From assembly GCA_958296015.1 (NCBI GenBank), contig CATQIH010000031.1:1-50362 (forward strand): a DNA stretch of 50,362 bases, given 5' to 3'. The stretch is from Cyclobacteriaceae bacterium. Its GTDB lineage: Bacteria; Bacteroidota; Bacteroidia; Cytophagales; Cyclobacteriaceae. Below are positions 1 to 8,767 of the stretch, one piece after another; the first letter of the stretch is position 1; every line of letters starts with the position of its first letter. The notes under the pieces are model-generated. The model saw only the letters and a list, made by a program, of their open reading frames with translations, was not told the origin of the DNA and searched no databases. A program made the position numbers and the translations under genes.

Positions 1-55
1 AAAACGTATGGGCAATTCTGATAAACCATTTACCCAAACTTAAAGCAGAAGTCAT
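1..55 (-). CDS. Possible N-terminal fragment of an unidentified gene
   Basis: An ATG on the minus strand (complement of 53-55) opens a frame that stays open for 18 codons to the window edge, beginning M-T-S-A-L-S-L-G-K-W. It lies 33 bases beyond the yfhO stop and points the same way, as a downstream operon gene would. Eighteen codons are far too few to identify a family, and an open frame of this length can occur by chance. I assign no function. Confidence 0.25.
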   Translation of the reverse strand, partial: MTSALSLGKWFIRIAHTF

Positions 56-88
56 ACTATTATTTGCTAAATAAGGGCAAGGTCTACC

Positions 89-2555
89 TTATAATATATC
101 TTCCTTCACCGTATACCCTATACTCCCTACCAGTGCTATCACCAATACGATGCTGCAAATCAGCATGATGGTACCGCCTACACGGTAAGAGGTTGGGTCA
201 AAGATAAACTCAATGGTATGTTGGCCTGTAGGTACGGGCATGGCTCGCAGGATGTAGTCGGCACGCAGATAATCAGTTTCTTTGCCATCGATCAGAGCTT
301 TCCAGCCATCAGCGTAGTATATTTCTGAAAAGACGGCAAAGCTTTCTCCTTTGGCGTTCACCTGGTATTTGAGGTGATTGGGCTGGTAGCTGGTGAGCTG
401 TATGCTGCCACTGGCATCATAACTGGTCTTGCTGACCGGAAACTTTGATACATCCACAACGGCTGTCTGGCCCGGATCAATACCGTCAATGGCAGCTATT
501 TCTTCATCCGGACTGTTGACTGCTTTGATGTCAGAGACCATCCAGACATTGCCGTCGGATCCGTTGTTGATGACCACGGCGTCTTTGGTGTTGCCCGCCA
601 GCAGATACTTGGCATTCATCATATCCAATGCGGGTATGTCGTTAAATGTGCGTTTTCCCTGCTGTAGCTGCTGGATGACGTGGGCGATTTCAGGAGAGAA
701 ATACCGCTCAATCATATCCTGGTAACGCTGGAGCTTGGCACCATGATACCCACCCACAGAAGCATGATAGTAAGAAGTATTGGCATCGTTGAACGGGTTT
801 TGCAGATTCAGCACGCGGGCGTGGGTTGTGTCTTGTAGGATGAACTGATCAGCTTCGGTTGGGGCAAAATAGTTGTCGCTTTTAGCTTTTTTCACATAAA
901 TCTCTTCATGTAAATACCGGCTATCTGCTCCCCACAGGTCAATGAGCACAAAGAGGCTGAGTCCGGCAGCCAGCAGGGCGTAGCTAATTTTCTTTTGCAT
1001 ATAAAAATACACCAGCGCGATGCCTACGGCTACAAAAAACAGCGAGCGCAAAGCATCACTGCGTAGCAGCGACTCCCGGTCTTCGCGGATAGCATCGATG
1101 AGTATCTGCGGCGTACCGCCTGCCAGTAGCTGCTGATCGGCACCCGACACATAACCGCCCATACCGGCAAAAACAACCAGCAACAGCAGCAAGCCTGCTG
1201 AAATGCCTGAACCGATGTAGAATTTCTTCTTTGTTTCTGCCGTAAAACCTTTTTCTATCAGGGTTTCCAAACCCAACATCCCTAGCAATGGAATACACAG
1301 CAAGGCCATCACAATCGCCATTTCTACCACCCGAAACTTGTTGTAGCCAGGAAAATAGTCAAACATCAGGTTGTTGAAGGCTGGAAAGAAACGACCCCAC
1401 GAGAGCATAATAGACAGTATCGTAGCCACAATCAGCCACACCCGATGCTCTTTGGGAGCCAGAAAGCAACCCAAAAAAAACAAAAAGCAGATCAGCGCAC
1501 CTGCGTAAGAAGGTCCTCCGGTAAACGGCTTATCACCCCAGTAGGTAGGAATCCGCGACAACATCTGGTCTACTTGCTGACGTCCCAAATTATTCTGTGT
1601 CAGGAGTTTGGCCGTTTCAGAGTCGCTGCTAAGACCTCTGGTGCTGCTGCCGCCGGCAAAGTCAGGTACAAACAGGGTGAGAGCTTCCATCTTCTGATTG
1701 CTCCACGCAAAGGCATACTCCCTGTCCAGCCCTTGGCTACTGCTCTTTTGTCCTGGCTGCGCCTGTAGCTCTGAGCCGCCGCGGATAGAAAGTTTACCGT
1801 ACTGGTAGACATCCCATAGCTTTCCGGCGGTGGTGCCTACGGCCAGCAGGGCTGCTGCCACCACGACTGCCGCATTGATGGAAAATGTTTTTAAGTTGCT
1901 TATTACGAATGGCATGTACCAGCATGGCAATGCCATAGCAAAGTACAACCAGCATCAGGTAGTACGTAATTTGCAGGTGGTTGGCATCCAGCTCAAAGGC
2001 CAGCCCCAGTGCCGTAAGGGTGAAGCCCCAGATTTTGTTACCCTTAAGCCCTAGGTGAATACCTGCCAGCACTAGGGGCATGTAGGCAATAGCGTCTACT
2101 TTCCAGATATGCCCGGCCTCCAGACTGATCAGGTTGAAGGTGCCCAGTCCGTAGGCAATGGCACCGGCAATGGCAAGGTAAGGACGCACCCCAAACACCA
2201 GCAGCAGGATATAAAAGCCAACCATCGCCTTAAAGACGATACTTGGCGTGCGGGGCAGCCACAAGGCATATATGTTGTGCAATACCTGGACAACATCTTC
2301 CCCCGGATACAGCACACTGATCAGGTAGGCAGGCATACCACCAAACATGGAATTGGTCCATAGGGCTTCTTCGCCAGTAACCTTACGGTATTCGTTGATT
2401 TCTTGTCCGGCACCAAACCCATGCAGTACGTCTCCCTGCTGTGGAACCTTGTTCTCAAAGAAAATCGGGCTGTAAAAAACAACAGAGATGGTAAGAAAGA
2501 CAACGATGGCCACCAGGTGTGGAAGTATCTGGCTTCTGAAGTTGATTTTTGACAT
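89..2555 (-). CDS. YfhO-family multi-pass membrane protein, interrupted by one frameshift
   Basis: The frame beginning at 2555 (MSKINFRSQILPHLVAIVVF) encodes an N-terminal hydrophobic segment, a loop with Y-R-K-V-T-G-E and further helices. It then runs into a nonsense tail and stops near 1794. The rest of the same protein continues in another frame from about 1890 down to the stop at 89, with many more helices and a soluble C-terminal beta-rich part (YYADGWKALIDGKE) typical of the family. Joined, the product would be about 820 residues, a normal YfhO length. The break lies at a run of five A (T at 1888-1892); dropping one A joins ...NKQLK to TFSINAAVVV. YfhO proteins are integral membrane proteins thought to act in polymer glycosylation; in Bacteroidota the role is unproven. 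With such clean continuation, a sequencing indel or a very recent mutation is more likely than an old pseudogene. A strong terminator separates it from the upstream small gene, so it should have its own promoter. Confidence 0.8.
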
Positions 2556-2736
2556 AAAATACGTGCAGTTTATCCCAGAATGGGTTTGGGCACGAAAATA
2601 GTACCTTCGTCGCTAAGTTGCACGTTTATTGGTAAACTATTCGGTTATTTTGCAGAAGACGAAACGCCGAAGACGGAAAAACCCAAATGAGAGACAGGAA
2701 ATGAAGTGTGATGTTCGATAGGGGTACCAACATCAT

Positions 2737-2763
2737 AAAAAATGCCGCTGGTAAGGGCGGCAT
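2737..2763 (-). terminator. Rho-independent terminator after the small unknown gene
   Basis: A perfect 7-bp stem (ATGCCGC at 2742-2748 with GCGGCAT at 2757-2763) with an 8-base loop is followed on the minus strand by a run of T (A at 2737-2741 on plus). It lies 33 bases past the stop of the 88-residue gene and so would end the dNK/small-gene transcript before yfhO. Confidence 0.75.
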
Positions 2764-2796
2764 GGTATATCATCACTAGATATGGAGGCAAAGATA

Positions 2797-3063
2797 TCAG
2801 GATTCTGATTCGGCGTTGTCGCTGGTCATTACCCATGCTTCAACCCTTTCGTATTCGTCCTGATCAATCATATGAAAGCCTTTTTCATACATATCTAAAA
2901 GATCATGATACGTAAGATCATGCTTGTCCATTGCCAATTTACCTTCTGCCGCCACAATTTCAACTCCTTCATAGGTAAATTCATTTTCTGACAAAAAAAC
3001 AGGCTTCAATTTGAAGTATATCTTACTGGTATTGGTGGTGTTTTTTACATAAAAATCCTTCAT
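2797..3063 (-). CDS. Small conserved-looking hypothetical protein (88 aa)
   Basis: This is an acidic, soluble 88-residue protein starting MKDFYVKNTTNTSKIYFKLK. It has no signal peptide, membrane segment or cysteine. The segment around residues 50-80 (DLTYHDLLDMYEKGFHMIDQ) is predicted to be helical. It begins 12 bases after the deoxynucleoside kinase stop and ends just before a strong terminator, so it is probably the last gene of a two-gene transcript. I do not recognise a named domain. The frame is supported by the ATG start, the tight spacing and the terminator placement rather than by homology. Confidence 0.6.
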   Translation of the reverse strand: MKDFYVKNTTNTSKIYFKLKPVFLSENEFTYEGVEIVAAEGKLAMDKHDLTYHDLLDMYEKGFHMIDQDEYERVEAWVMTSDNAESES

Positions 3064-3075
3064 GGTAAAAGTAAG

Positions 3076-3690
3076 TTAAATTGAATCAATCATTTCAGTC
3101 AACGAGCTAAAATGCTCATCTTTATTCAGGTCTTCGTTTTCTATGGTAACAGTTAGTACAGGACACAAGTCAAACTGCCTGACCCACTTGTCGTATTGCA
3201 TATTCAACTCATTAAGATAGCCAATTGGAATCACTTCTGCATTACTCTGACTAACTTCTTTTTCAAGATTACGCCGGTCTATTCTCTTGGTCAATGTGCT
3301 CACTGCTCCTTGTAAGTAGATCAGCACATCCGGTGGTTGTATCATCGGCAGCATCGCACGGTACAACAACAAATATGTTTGATAGTCCCGTTCATTTAAA
3401 AAACCATTTTGATACAGGTTTTTCGCAAACACACCAGCATCTTCATAGATCGTCCTGTCTATCACATGTGATGCTGCTGTAGACTGTACCATTAATGCCT
3501 GCTGAAATCTAAGGGTTAAAAACCGAATTTGCAATGGCAAAGCCCACTGATGCATGTCCTGATAAAAGTCTTCCAGGTAAGGATTTGGGTCTACGGCTTC
3601 ATATACCGGTACAGAATGATAGTATTTCGCCAGCTTACTTACAAGGGTAGATTTGCCTGCACCGATATTTCCTGCTACCGCAATATTCAT
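3076..3690 (-). CDS. Deoxynucleoside kinase (deoxyadenosine/deoxyguanosine kinase family)
   Basis: This cytoplasmic enzyme phosphorylates deoxynucleosides for dNTP salvage, using ATP. The P-loop is at residues 7-15 (GNIGAGKST). The D-R-T motif at 78-80 (IDRTIYED) corresponds to the family's DRS/ERS element, which contacts the substrate and general base region. A basic lid-like segment (KRIDRRNLEKE) lies around residues 135-146. The length of 204 aa is usual for bacterial dAK/dGK proteins. Which base is preferred cannot be read from the sequence. The ATG at 3690 sits directly before the P-loop strand, as in homologues. The small unknown gene follows 12 bases downstream. Confidence 0.87.
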   Translation of the reverse strand: MNIAVAGNIGAGKSTLVSKLAKYYHSVPVYEAVDPNPYLEDFYQDMHQWALPLQIRFLTLRFQQALMVQSTAASHVIDRTIYEDAGVFAKNLYQNGFLNERDYQTYLLLYRAMLPMIQPPDVLIYLQGAVSTLTKRIDRRNLEKEVSQSNAEVIPIGYLNELNMQYDKWVRQFDLCPVLTVTIENEDLNKDEHFSSLTEMIDSI

Positions 3691-3813
3691 AGTCGTTTAA
3701 CTTTGTGAATAATTTTTTGTTTTTATAGACGATTATTCATTTTCTATTCAATAGACATCGCTGAAAAAGGCAGGATAGCGAGGGAGCTTTTATAGAGTAA
3801 GTGTTTTTTTTGC

Positions 3814-4422
3814 TTAAGAACCAGAATTTCTGGCAAAGTAAGGCGCAGTTTCTTTTTTCAACCGGATAGATTGATAGACTACCTGTACGCCTGCGGCAAT
3901 TAGCGGAACACACATGAAGCCAAGCCACCAGTTGCTGCCATTGAGATGAAGATAGTAGCCTACCAGAAATGGACTTATGATCAGGAAGCACCCAAAAGCT
4001 ATTCCCACAAGAGCTATCAGAAAAACCAGCAGCTGTACAGGACGGAAATACCAGGCTTTTTGAAAATTATCGTTATTACGGATAAATGCTTCATAGTCCA
4101 TTTGTGCTCTCCGGCCGGGGCGTTCCCGGCTGTAGCGCATACGGTTGGCTCTTTCGCGTGCAAAGCTTTCTCGGTATTGCCGCGGGTTGAAGGTGTAAGC
4201 CGGGCTTGCTTTTGCAGCAGTACGATACAGCGTACTTTGCCTCACTTTGCGGATGCCAAGCAGCACTTCGTACGCTTCTTTAATAGACAGAAACTTCTCC
4301 TGTGCATTCACAGATGGATTCACATCCGGGTGGTACCGCATCGCCAACTGGCGGTACGCTCTTTTGATCTGAACAGAGTCAGCACCTACCGGTAAACCCA
4401 ATATTTGGTAATATTCATCCAT
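3814..4422 (-). CDS. Membrane-anchored J-domain protein
   Basis: The N-terminal J domain (residues 1-55, [20 protein letters not shown]) has the HPD signature at 31-33 (RYHPDVNPS), needed to stimulate Hsp70/DnaK ATPase. The G/F and zinc-finger domains of true DnaJ are absent. A basic linker at about residues 60-115 leads to two hydrophobic segments (about 127-157 and 164-186), then a short charged tail. The protein is therefore a membrane-tethered type III J protein that may recruit DnaK to the inner membrane. It begins 11 bases after the M23 peptidase gene, suggesting one transcript. The client is unknown. Confidence 0.85.
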   Translation of the reverse strand: MDEYYQILGLPVGADSVQIKRAYRQLAMRYHPDVNPSVNAQEKFLSIKEAYEVLLGIRKVRQSTLYRTAAKASPAYTFNPRQYRESFARERANRMRYSRERPGRRAQMDYEAFIRNNDNFQKAWYFRPVQLLVFLIALVGIAFGCFLIISPFLVGYYLHLNGSNWWLGFMCVPLIAAGVQVVYQSIRLKKETAPYFARNSGS

Positions 4423-4433
4423 AAATACAGAGG

Positions 4434-5105
4434 CTAGGTAGGAAATTGTAAGATCAGGTTCGGATCGGGGCAGATTTTCAGAAACTTTTCAGCCTGGCTG
4501 GGCGCTGCCACTCCCGGAAAATCATCCTGATAGTCCAGCATATCAGTCATCAGCTGAAAATGCAGGTGCGGCGGCCAGTCTCCGTTTTCGGGGTAGTTGC
4601 CGATCTCTCCAAGCTTTTCTCCGGTCAGCAATTTATCGCCGTGTGCTTTGTCTTGCAGTGAAGCCACACTTAAATGTCCGTAAAGAGAAAAGAAGCAGGT
4701 GCCTTCCAGGTGATGCTCCAGAATAATGGTAGGCCCGTAGTTGCCAAAGCCCTCGTTGTTGGCTATACCGTAAATTTTTCCTGCAAGCGGTGCATACACC
4801 GGTGTATGAGCAGATGTCCACAAGTCGATGCCCAGATGGACAGACCGTGGTTCTTCTTCCTGATAACGCTCACTTCTTCTATAGATCACCCGATGCTCAC
4901 CATAGCCACCCACACCGGTACGTCCTTGTAACCATTGGTTGAAGACATAATCAGTAAACTGCTGAGTATCAATGATATTGACTAATGACAAATCCTTGTT
5001 TTCGCTGGTCAGGTTTAACCACAAAATATCCTCGTATGCGCTTCGCGGAATGACCGGATGAAAGATATGGGCTGCCAGAATTTCCTGGATGGTTTGATGA
5101 TTCAT
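4434..5105 (-). CDS. M23-family peptidase (LytM-like)
   Basis: The 223-residue protein has an M23 metallopeptidase core: H90 and D94 in HLGID, H144 in LYGHL, and H180/H182 in PPHLHFQ. These fit the zinc ligands and catalytic histidine of LytM-type peptidoglycan endopeptidases. No signal peptide or membrane segment is visible at the N terminus ([20 protein letters not shown]). Either export is non-canonical or the substrate is not cell-wall peptidoglycan. The N-terminal 80 residues are unlike common LysM or SH3 partners. The ATG start at 5105 is the only good one. It is probably co-transcribed with the J-domain gene 11 bases downstream. Confidence 0.82.
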   Translation of the reverse strand: MNHQTIQEILAAHIFHPVIPRSAYEDILWLNLTSENKDLSLVNIIDTQQFTDYVFNQWLQGRTGVGGYGEHRVIYRRSERYQEEEPRSVHLGIDLWTSAHTPVYAPLAGKIYGIANNEGFGNYGPTIILEHHLEGTCFFSLYGHLSVASLQDKAHGDKLLTGEKLGEIGNYPENGDWPPHLHFQLMTDMLDYQDDFPGVAAPSQAEKFLKICPDPNLILQFPT

Positions 5106-5184
5106 AGATCGTGTCGTATAAGTTCGGTAGAGTTTTAAGAGTAGTTTTTATACCCAAACAAAAACGGGTTTCTTTTTTCTTAAT

Positions 5185-6159
5185 CTATTTTTGTTCCGTT
5201 ATAACAAAATCAATGGCTAAGTCTTCCGACCAAAAATTATCTCCTTGCTGCACATTCTTTTGCATAAAACCACAGTGACCGCCCCCATCGGGTGCTGCAA
5301 AGAATATATTTGGTCCGGGCAGGTTGTTTTCATCAAGATAACAGCTTTCTGCCAAAAATGGGTCATTCTTGGCATTCAGAATGAGGGTTGGTACGGTAAT
5401 ATCTTGGAGAAAGTGAATACTGCTGCATTTTGTGTAATAATCGTGAGCACTCTCAAAGCCATGTAGTGGTGCGGTATAAAGTTCGTCAAACTGCCTGATA
5501 GATTTGATCTTGCTCAAATGATCAGCACTTAACACCTCCGGCATCACCTGTACCTTATCGCGGATTTTTTTCTTCAGGTTCCTGACAAATCGCCAGCTGT
5601 ATATAAAATTGGAAGCTCTGGCTATCCGGGCAGTGCAGGCATTCAGGTCTAGGGGAACGGAAATAGCCACCCCTGCTTTAATTTCTTCCGGCACCTCCTT
5701 GCCCAATTCTCCAAGATATTTGAGCATTAGATTGCCTCCCAGGCTAAAACCAATCAGCACAATTTCATCATACTGCTGCTGTATGGCATGTGCTACTACA
5801 GTTTTCAGGTCATGGGTGGCACCGCTGTGGTAAAAGCCTGCTACTTTGTTGATTTCTCCTCCGCAACCTCTGAAATTCCAGGCGAGTGCATCATAACTCA
5901 CCCGGTTGAAGGCGCGTGCCATTCCCCGCATATAGGGACGAGTGCTGTCCCCTTCCAACCCATGTGAGATAATGACCAGTTTTGAATTACCTTGTTTTGA
6001 CCAGTCCAGCAACAAAAAATCATCATCTTGTGTTCTAATTTTTGTACGTTCATAGGCCAGGTCCCGTACAATTCTGAACTGTGAGGGAATAACTGTTTGC
6101 AGGTGTCCGTTAAATAAGAATGCAGGTGGTTGATAATCTAAATTTTTTAAAACCGGCAT
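5185..6159 (-). CDS. YheT-family alpha/beta hydrolase
   Basis: From the ATG at 6159 the protein is 324 aa and opens MPVLKNLDYQPPAFLFNGHL, where the NGHLQT motif is typical of YheT/AB-hydrolase-1 esterases. The nucleophile elbow is GFSLGG (Ser139), the acid is Asp266 (NDPF) and the histidine is His295 (GGGHCGF), giving a complete triad. Family members are esterases or thioesterases of poorly known substrate. An in-frame TTG at 6195 would add 12 residues, but the ATG matches the usual family start. The gene is divergent from the GNAT gene and 79 bases upstream of the M23 gene. Confidence 0.85.
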   Translation of the reverse strand: MPVLKNLDYQPPAFLFNGHLQTVIPSQFRIVRDLAYERTKIRTQDDDFLLLDWSKQGNSKLVIISHGLEGDSTRPYMRGMARAFNRVSYDALAWNFRGCGGEINKVAGFYHSGATHDLKTVVAHAIQQQYDEIVLIGFSLGGNLMLKYLGELGKEVPEEIKAGVAISVPLDLNACTARIARASNFIYSWRFVRNLKKKIRDKVQVMPEVLSADHLSKIKSIRQFDELYTAPLHGFESAHDYYTKCSSIHFLQDITVPTLILNAKNDPFLAESCYLDENNLPGPNIFFAAPDGGGHCGFMQKNVQQGDNFWSEDLAIDFVITEQK

Positions 6160-6239
6160 ATAACGATAAGTTTGTTTGAAGTGATCGGCCAGCAAACCGG
6201 CCTGCTAAATATGAAAGCTAAGCATTAAAAATATATTGT

Positions 6240-6677
6240 ATGCAATTTGTAGTGTTAACGGCTATCGATGAGTCCACGTATTTGACAAAGAGCGAGATTG
6301 CAGATTTTTTGGTTGAACACATGGATGTTTTCAGTCATAGTAAATTTGAGATACTAAGAGCTCTTGATTTTGCTTTGAGCAAATACCCGCATCAGGGCGG
6401 TTTTGTGATTTTGGCCAAAGAAAGCGACAAAATTAGAGGAGCACTGGTGATATGTAAAACCGGAATGGAAGTTTTTATGCCTGAACATGTACTGCTTTAT
6501 ATGGCTGTGCATCACGATTTTCGTAGAAAAGGTATGGGCACACGCCTGCTCAAAGAAATGCGTAAGATGGCAAATGGTGATATTGCCTTGCACGTAGAAC
6601 CTCAAAACCCGGCTCGGGCACTTTTTGAAAAGGCGGATTTCAAGTATAGTTATTTTGAAATGAGAACTTCCAACTGA
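6240..6677 (+). CDS. GNAT-family N-acetyltransferase
   Basis: This 145-residue single-domain protein has the GNAT acetyl-CoA pyrophosphate-binding motif RRKGMG in VHHDFRRKGMGTRLLKEMRK. It is followed by the motif B strand-helix region (IALHVEPQNPARALFEKADF), with the usual N-P-x-A-x-x-x-F-E-K-A-x-F ending. The substrate (amino group donor, antibiotic or protein) cannot be inferred. An exact TAnnTTTG sequence (TAAGTTTG at 6167-6174) lies 66 bases upstream but has no clear -33 partner. The stop is 2 bases before the next gene, so these are likely co-transcribed. Confidence 0.85.
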   Translation: MQFVVLTAIDESTYLTKSEIADFLVEHMDVFSHSKFEILRALDFALSKYPHQGGFVILAKESDKIRGALVICKTGMEVFMPEHVLLYMAVHHDFRRKGMGTRLLKEMRKMANGDIALHVEPQNPARALFEKADFKYSYFEMRTSN

Positions 6678-6679
6678 TC

Positions 6680-6865
6680 ATGCCTCGTTCTAAAAAAATA
6701 TTCTTGCTGGTATCCGCTGTCTTCTTAATCATCGTCCTTTATATCAGCTACGACATCGCCAGGCGAACCACCTTTCCCGGAACGGAGGTTCCCGGAACGG
6801 AGGTTCCCGGAACGGAGGTTCATAAAGCGGATACGGCTGATTCGGCAACGCAACCGGCTCCCTAA
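6680..6865 (+). CDS. Small membrane protein with PGTEV repeats (61 aa)
   Basis: This short gene starts with ATG 2 bases after the GNAT stop. The product has a basic N terminus (MPRSKK), one hydrophobic segment at residues 7-25 (IFLLVSAVFLIIVLYISYDI), then three exact PGTEV pentapeptides and an acidic/Pro tail. It is probably an inner-membrane-anchored peptide with its tail outside the cytoplasm. No family is recognised. Support comes from operon position, the plausible membrane topology and the preserved frame across the 15-base repeats. It could also be a non-functional spacer ORF. Confidence 0.5.
   Translation: MPRSKKIFLLVSAVFLIIVLYISYDIARRTTFPGTEVPGTEVPGTEVHKADTADSATQPAP
6776..6820 (+). 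repeat. Three exact tandem copies of a 15-bp unit (PGTEV codons)
   Basis: The unit CCCGGAACGGAGGTT occurs three times head-to-tail without a mismatch. It lies inside the 61-aa membrane-protein gene, where it encodes P-G-T-E-V. The unit is a multiple of three, so gain or loss of copies would change protein length without breaking the frame. Complete identity at the third codon positions points to recent slippage duplication. Confidence 0.9.
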
Positions 6866-6885
6866 ACGCCATAAAATAGACCATT

Positions 6886-7347
6886 GTGAAAGACCAAAGA
6901 AAAAAGATCAATATAGAACATATCGACCTGGAAAAAGAAAAGGAGAAAACTACGGAACATCCGGGTCTGATTGCTTTTCCCCATACGGTAGGAAGCGCGT
7001 TGATCCGGCCGGAAGATACTGGCAAAATCAAAGGCAGAGGGATGGCCGCCATGCGTCAGCAAACCGACCGGCAGATGAAACAGCTGTACGACCAGGTGCA
7101 ACTGCTAATAGACCAGGCCAATGCCATCAAGAAAAGGGTGGAAGTGTCGGAGCGTATCTACCTGGCGCAGATGAGCTTCGAACCCATCATTGCCCATTCT
7201 TACTACCTGTATGAAAAAAAAGACGGTACCGATGTGCTCTCTATGGTAGCTCCCGATGAATGGGGAAAGTCTTTTTCCTATGCAGCATTTCTGGCAAAAG
7301 TGACGTTGCTATCCGACCATACCTGGGATGTGGAAGCAGCAGTATAA
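6886..7347 (+). CDS. DUF2452 domain-containing protein
   Basis: The 153-residue soluble protein (GTG start, MKDQRKKINIEHIDLEKEKE) shows the DUF2452 pattern. There is a charged N terminus, then GLIAFPHTVGSALIRPEDTG, a helical Q/R-rich stretch predicted to be coiled (RQQTDRQMKQLYDQVQLLI), and a C-terminal part containing FEPIIAHSYYLYEKKDG and the ending S-D-H-T-W-D-V. The function of DUF2452 is unknown; the domain is common in Bacteroidota. It sits 20 bases after the 61-aa gene and probably closes the GNAT transcript. No in-frame ATG precedes the conserved part, so GTG at 6886 is the best start. Confidence 0.78.
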   Translation: MKDQRKKINIEHIDLEKEKEKTTEHPGLIAFPHTVGSALIRPEDTGKIKGRGMAAMRQQTDRQMKQLYDQVQLLIDQANAIKKRVEVSERIYLAQMSFEPIIAHSYYLYEKKDGTDVLSMVAPDEWGKSFSYAAFLAKVTLLSDHTWDVEAAV

Positions 7348-7360
7348 GACAAGGGTATCG

Positions 7361-8728
7361 TTACACAAGAGCTTTCTCAGGCATCACTTCAAGTTCCAGT
7401 CTGCGAGAGATATTGGAAGAAAATAGGTTGTGCGGGTCATACTTTTCTTTAACCGTCAGCCATTCCTTATAATGAGGATACATCGCTTTGAACGTGGCCT
7501 CATCGAGCATGGCATCTTTGCCCAGATACACCCTGCCATTCATCTCCATGATCATCTGATCCAGTGCTGCTATAAAAGCAGGCAGGTGTTTGGTCACCGG
7601 AAAATCTATAGCAAAAGTGTAGCCTTCCATAGGAAATGCAAGTATACCCTGGTCGCTGTTGCCAAATTTCTTCAGCACATTTAGGAAAGGAATACACTGG
7701 CTGTTGGCTATCCTGGAAAGTATTTTAGTGATATTATAGACAGCATTCTCCGTGGGTATCACAAACTGATACTGGATAAATCCGCGTTTACCATAGCCAC
7801 GGTTCCAATGTTGAATGGCATCCAGCGGATAAAAGAACTGTTCGTAATGAGCCACAGGAGCTTTGCTGCTTTGCACCGCTTCCATGATGCGATTTAGTGG
7901 CAACACGGTCAGGCGGTTCAGCGAAATGTTCGGCAGATAAAAGGGTAGTCCGAGTTTGGCTTCAGAGGCCAGTTTGAGCGGATCTGATTGAAGCTTTTTG
8001 GGTAAATCTGCTACACTGGCCATATTACCGATGGTTAGCACGCCTTTTCCCAGACTTCTGCCTTTGGCCAGCGGATCAATCCAGGCCACAGAGTAGTGAT
8101 AATCCTGATCGTACTGCTCAAAAGCTTCCAGCATTTCTTCCAGATTACGGGCCTTGATGGCTTTTTTGGTAAAATAGGTGGTTGCTATTTTTTTGAGCTG
8201 AATCTTGGCTGACAGTACAAAACCTAAAAGTCCTAGTCCACCGAATGTTGCCCTGAACAGATCGGCATGTTCTTCACGACTGGCTTTCACCGTGCTGCCA
8301 TCGGCCAGCATGACGTTAATTTCCAGCACACAATTCATAAATGTGCCATCAACATGGTGTGCTTTACCATGCACATCGTTGGCAATGGCTCCACCGATTG
8401 TGACAAACTTGGTGCCTGGCGTAATGGCCGGAAACCACCCTCTGGGCGCAAAGGTGCGGATGATATCGGCAAGGCTAGTGCCTGCCTGACAGGTCAGTAT
8501 ACCGGTCTGCTGATCAAAATCCAGCAAGTGATTGAGGCCGGTAAGACTGGTGGTATACAGGTGTGCGTTGATGGCCTGATCTCCGTAGCTTCTGCCTAGT
8601 CCTCTGGCAATATTTTTTTGATATGCCAATGCCTCACGGACATCTTCCGTATTTTTGGGCTTTAGCATATGGGTAGGTACAACCGGATAATTGCCCCATC
8701 CTGAAACTTCTTGATTGGTATACAACAT
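7361..8728 (-). CDS. DprE1-like FAD-binding oxidoreductase
   Basis: This 455-aa FAD-linked (VAO/PCMH fold) oxidase resembles mycobacterial DprE1, which oxidises decaprenylphosphoryl-ribose at C2, and the wider aldonolactone oxidase group. FAD-binding motifs are ARGLGRSYGD (41-50), ITPGTKFVTIGGAIANDVHG (102-121) and FGGLGLLGF (162-170). The C-terminal region keeps Lys404 (YLGKD), matching the DprE1 active-site lysine, and the ending DPHNLFSSNISRRLELE. At the position of the DprE1 cysteine attacked by benzothiazinones the residue is Ala373 (GYTFAIDFPV). The usual partner genes (the DprE2-type reductase and a UbiA-like transferase) are not in this window, so the substrate here is unknown. No signal peptide is seen. 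Confidence 0.82.
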   Translation of the reverse strand: MLYTNQEVSGWGNYPVVPTHMLKPKNTEDVREALAYQKNIARGLGRSYGDQAINAHLYTTSLTGLNHLLDFDQQTGILTCQAGTSLADIIRTFAPRGWFPAITPGTKFVTIGGAIANDVHGKAHHVDGTFMNCVLEINVMLADGSTVKASREEHADLFRATFGGLGLLGFVLSAKIQLKKIATTYFTKKAIKARNLEEMLEAFEQYDQDYHYSVAWIDPLAKGRSLGKGVLTIGNMASVADLPKKLQSDPLKLASEAKLGLPFYLPNISLNRLTVLPLNRIMEAVQSSKAPVAHYEQFFYPLDAIQHWNRGYGKRGFIQYQFVIPTENAVYNITKILSRIANSQCIPFLNVLKKFGNSDQGILAFPMEGYTFAIDFPVTKHLPAFIAALDQMIMEMNGRVYLGKDAMLDEATFKAMYPHYKEWLTVKEKYDPHNLFSSNISRRLELEVMPEKALV

Positions 8729-8767
8729 AAACTATGAAAATGCTTTGTCAGAAAAAATGAGAAAATA

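Noticed and set aside
2645-2836. 63-codon minus-strand open frame upstream of yfhO
   Set aside because: It overlaps the end of the 88-aa gene in another frame and runs through the strong terminator at 2737-2763. The product shows no recognisable features.
5140-5184. Possible terminator after the YheT-like hydrolase (CCC/GGG around an A-rich loop)
   Set aside because: Only four paired bases with a long loop; too weak to call.
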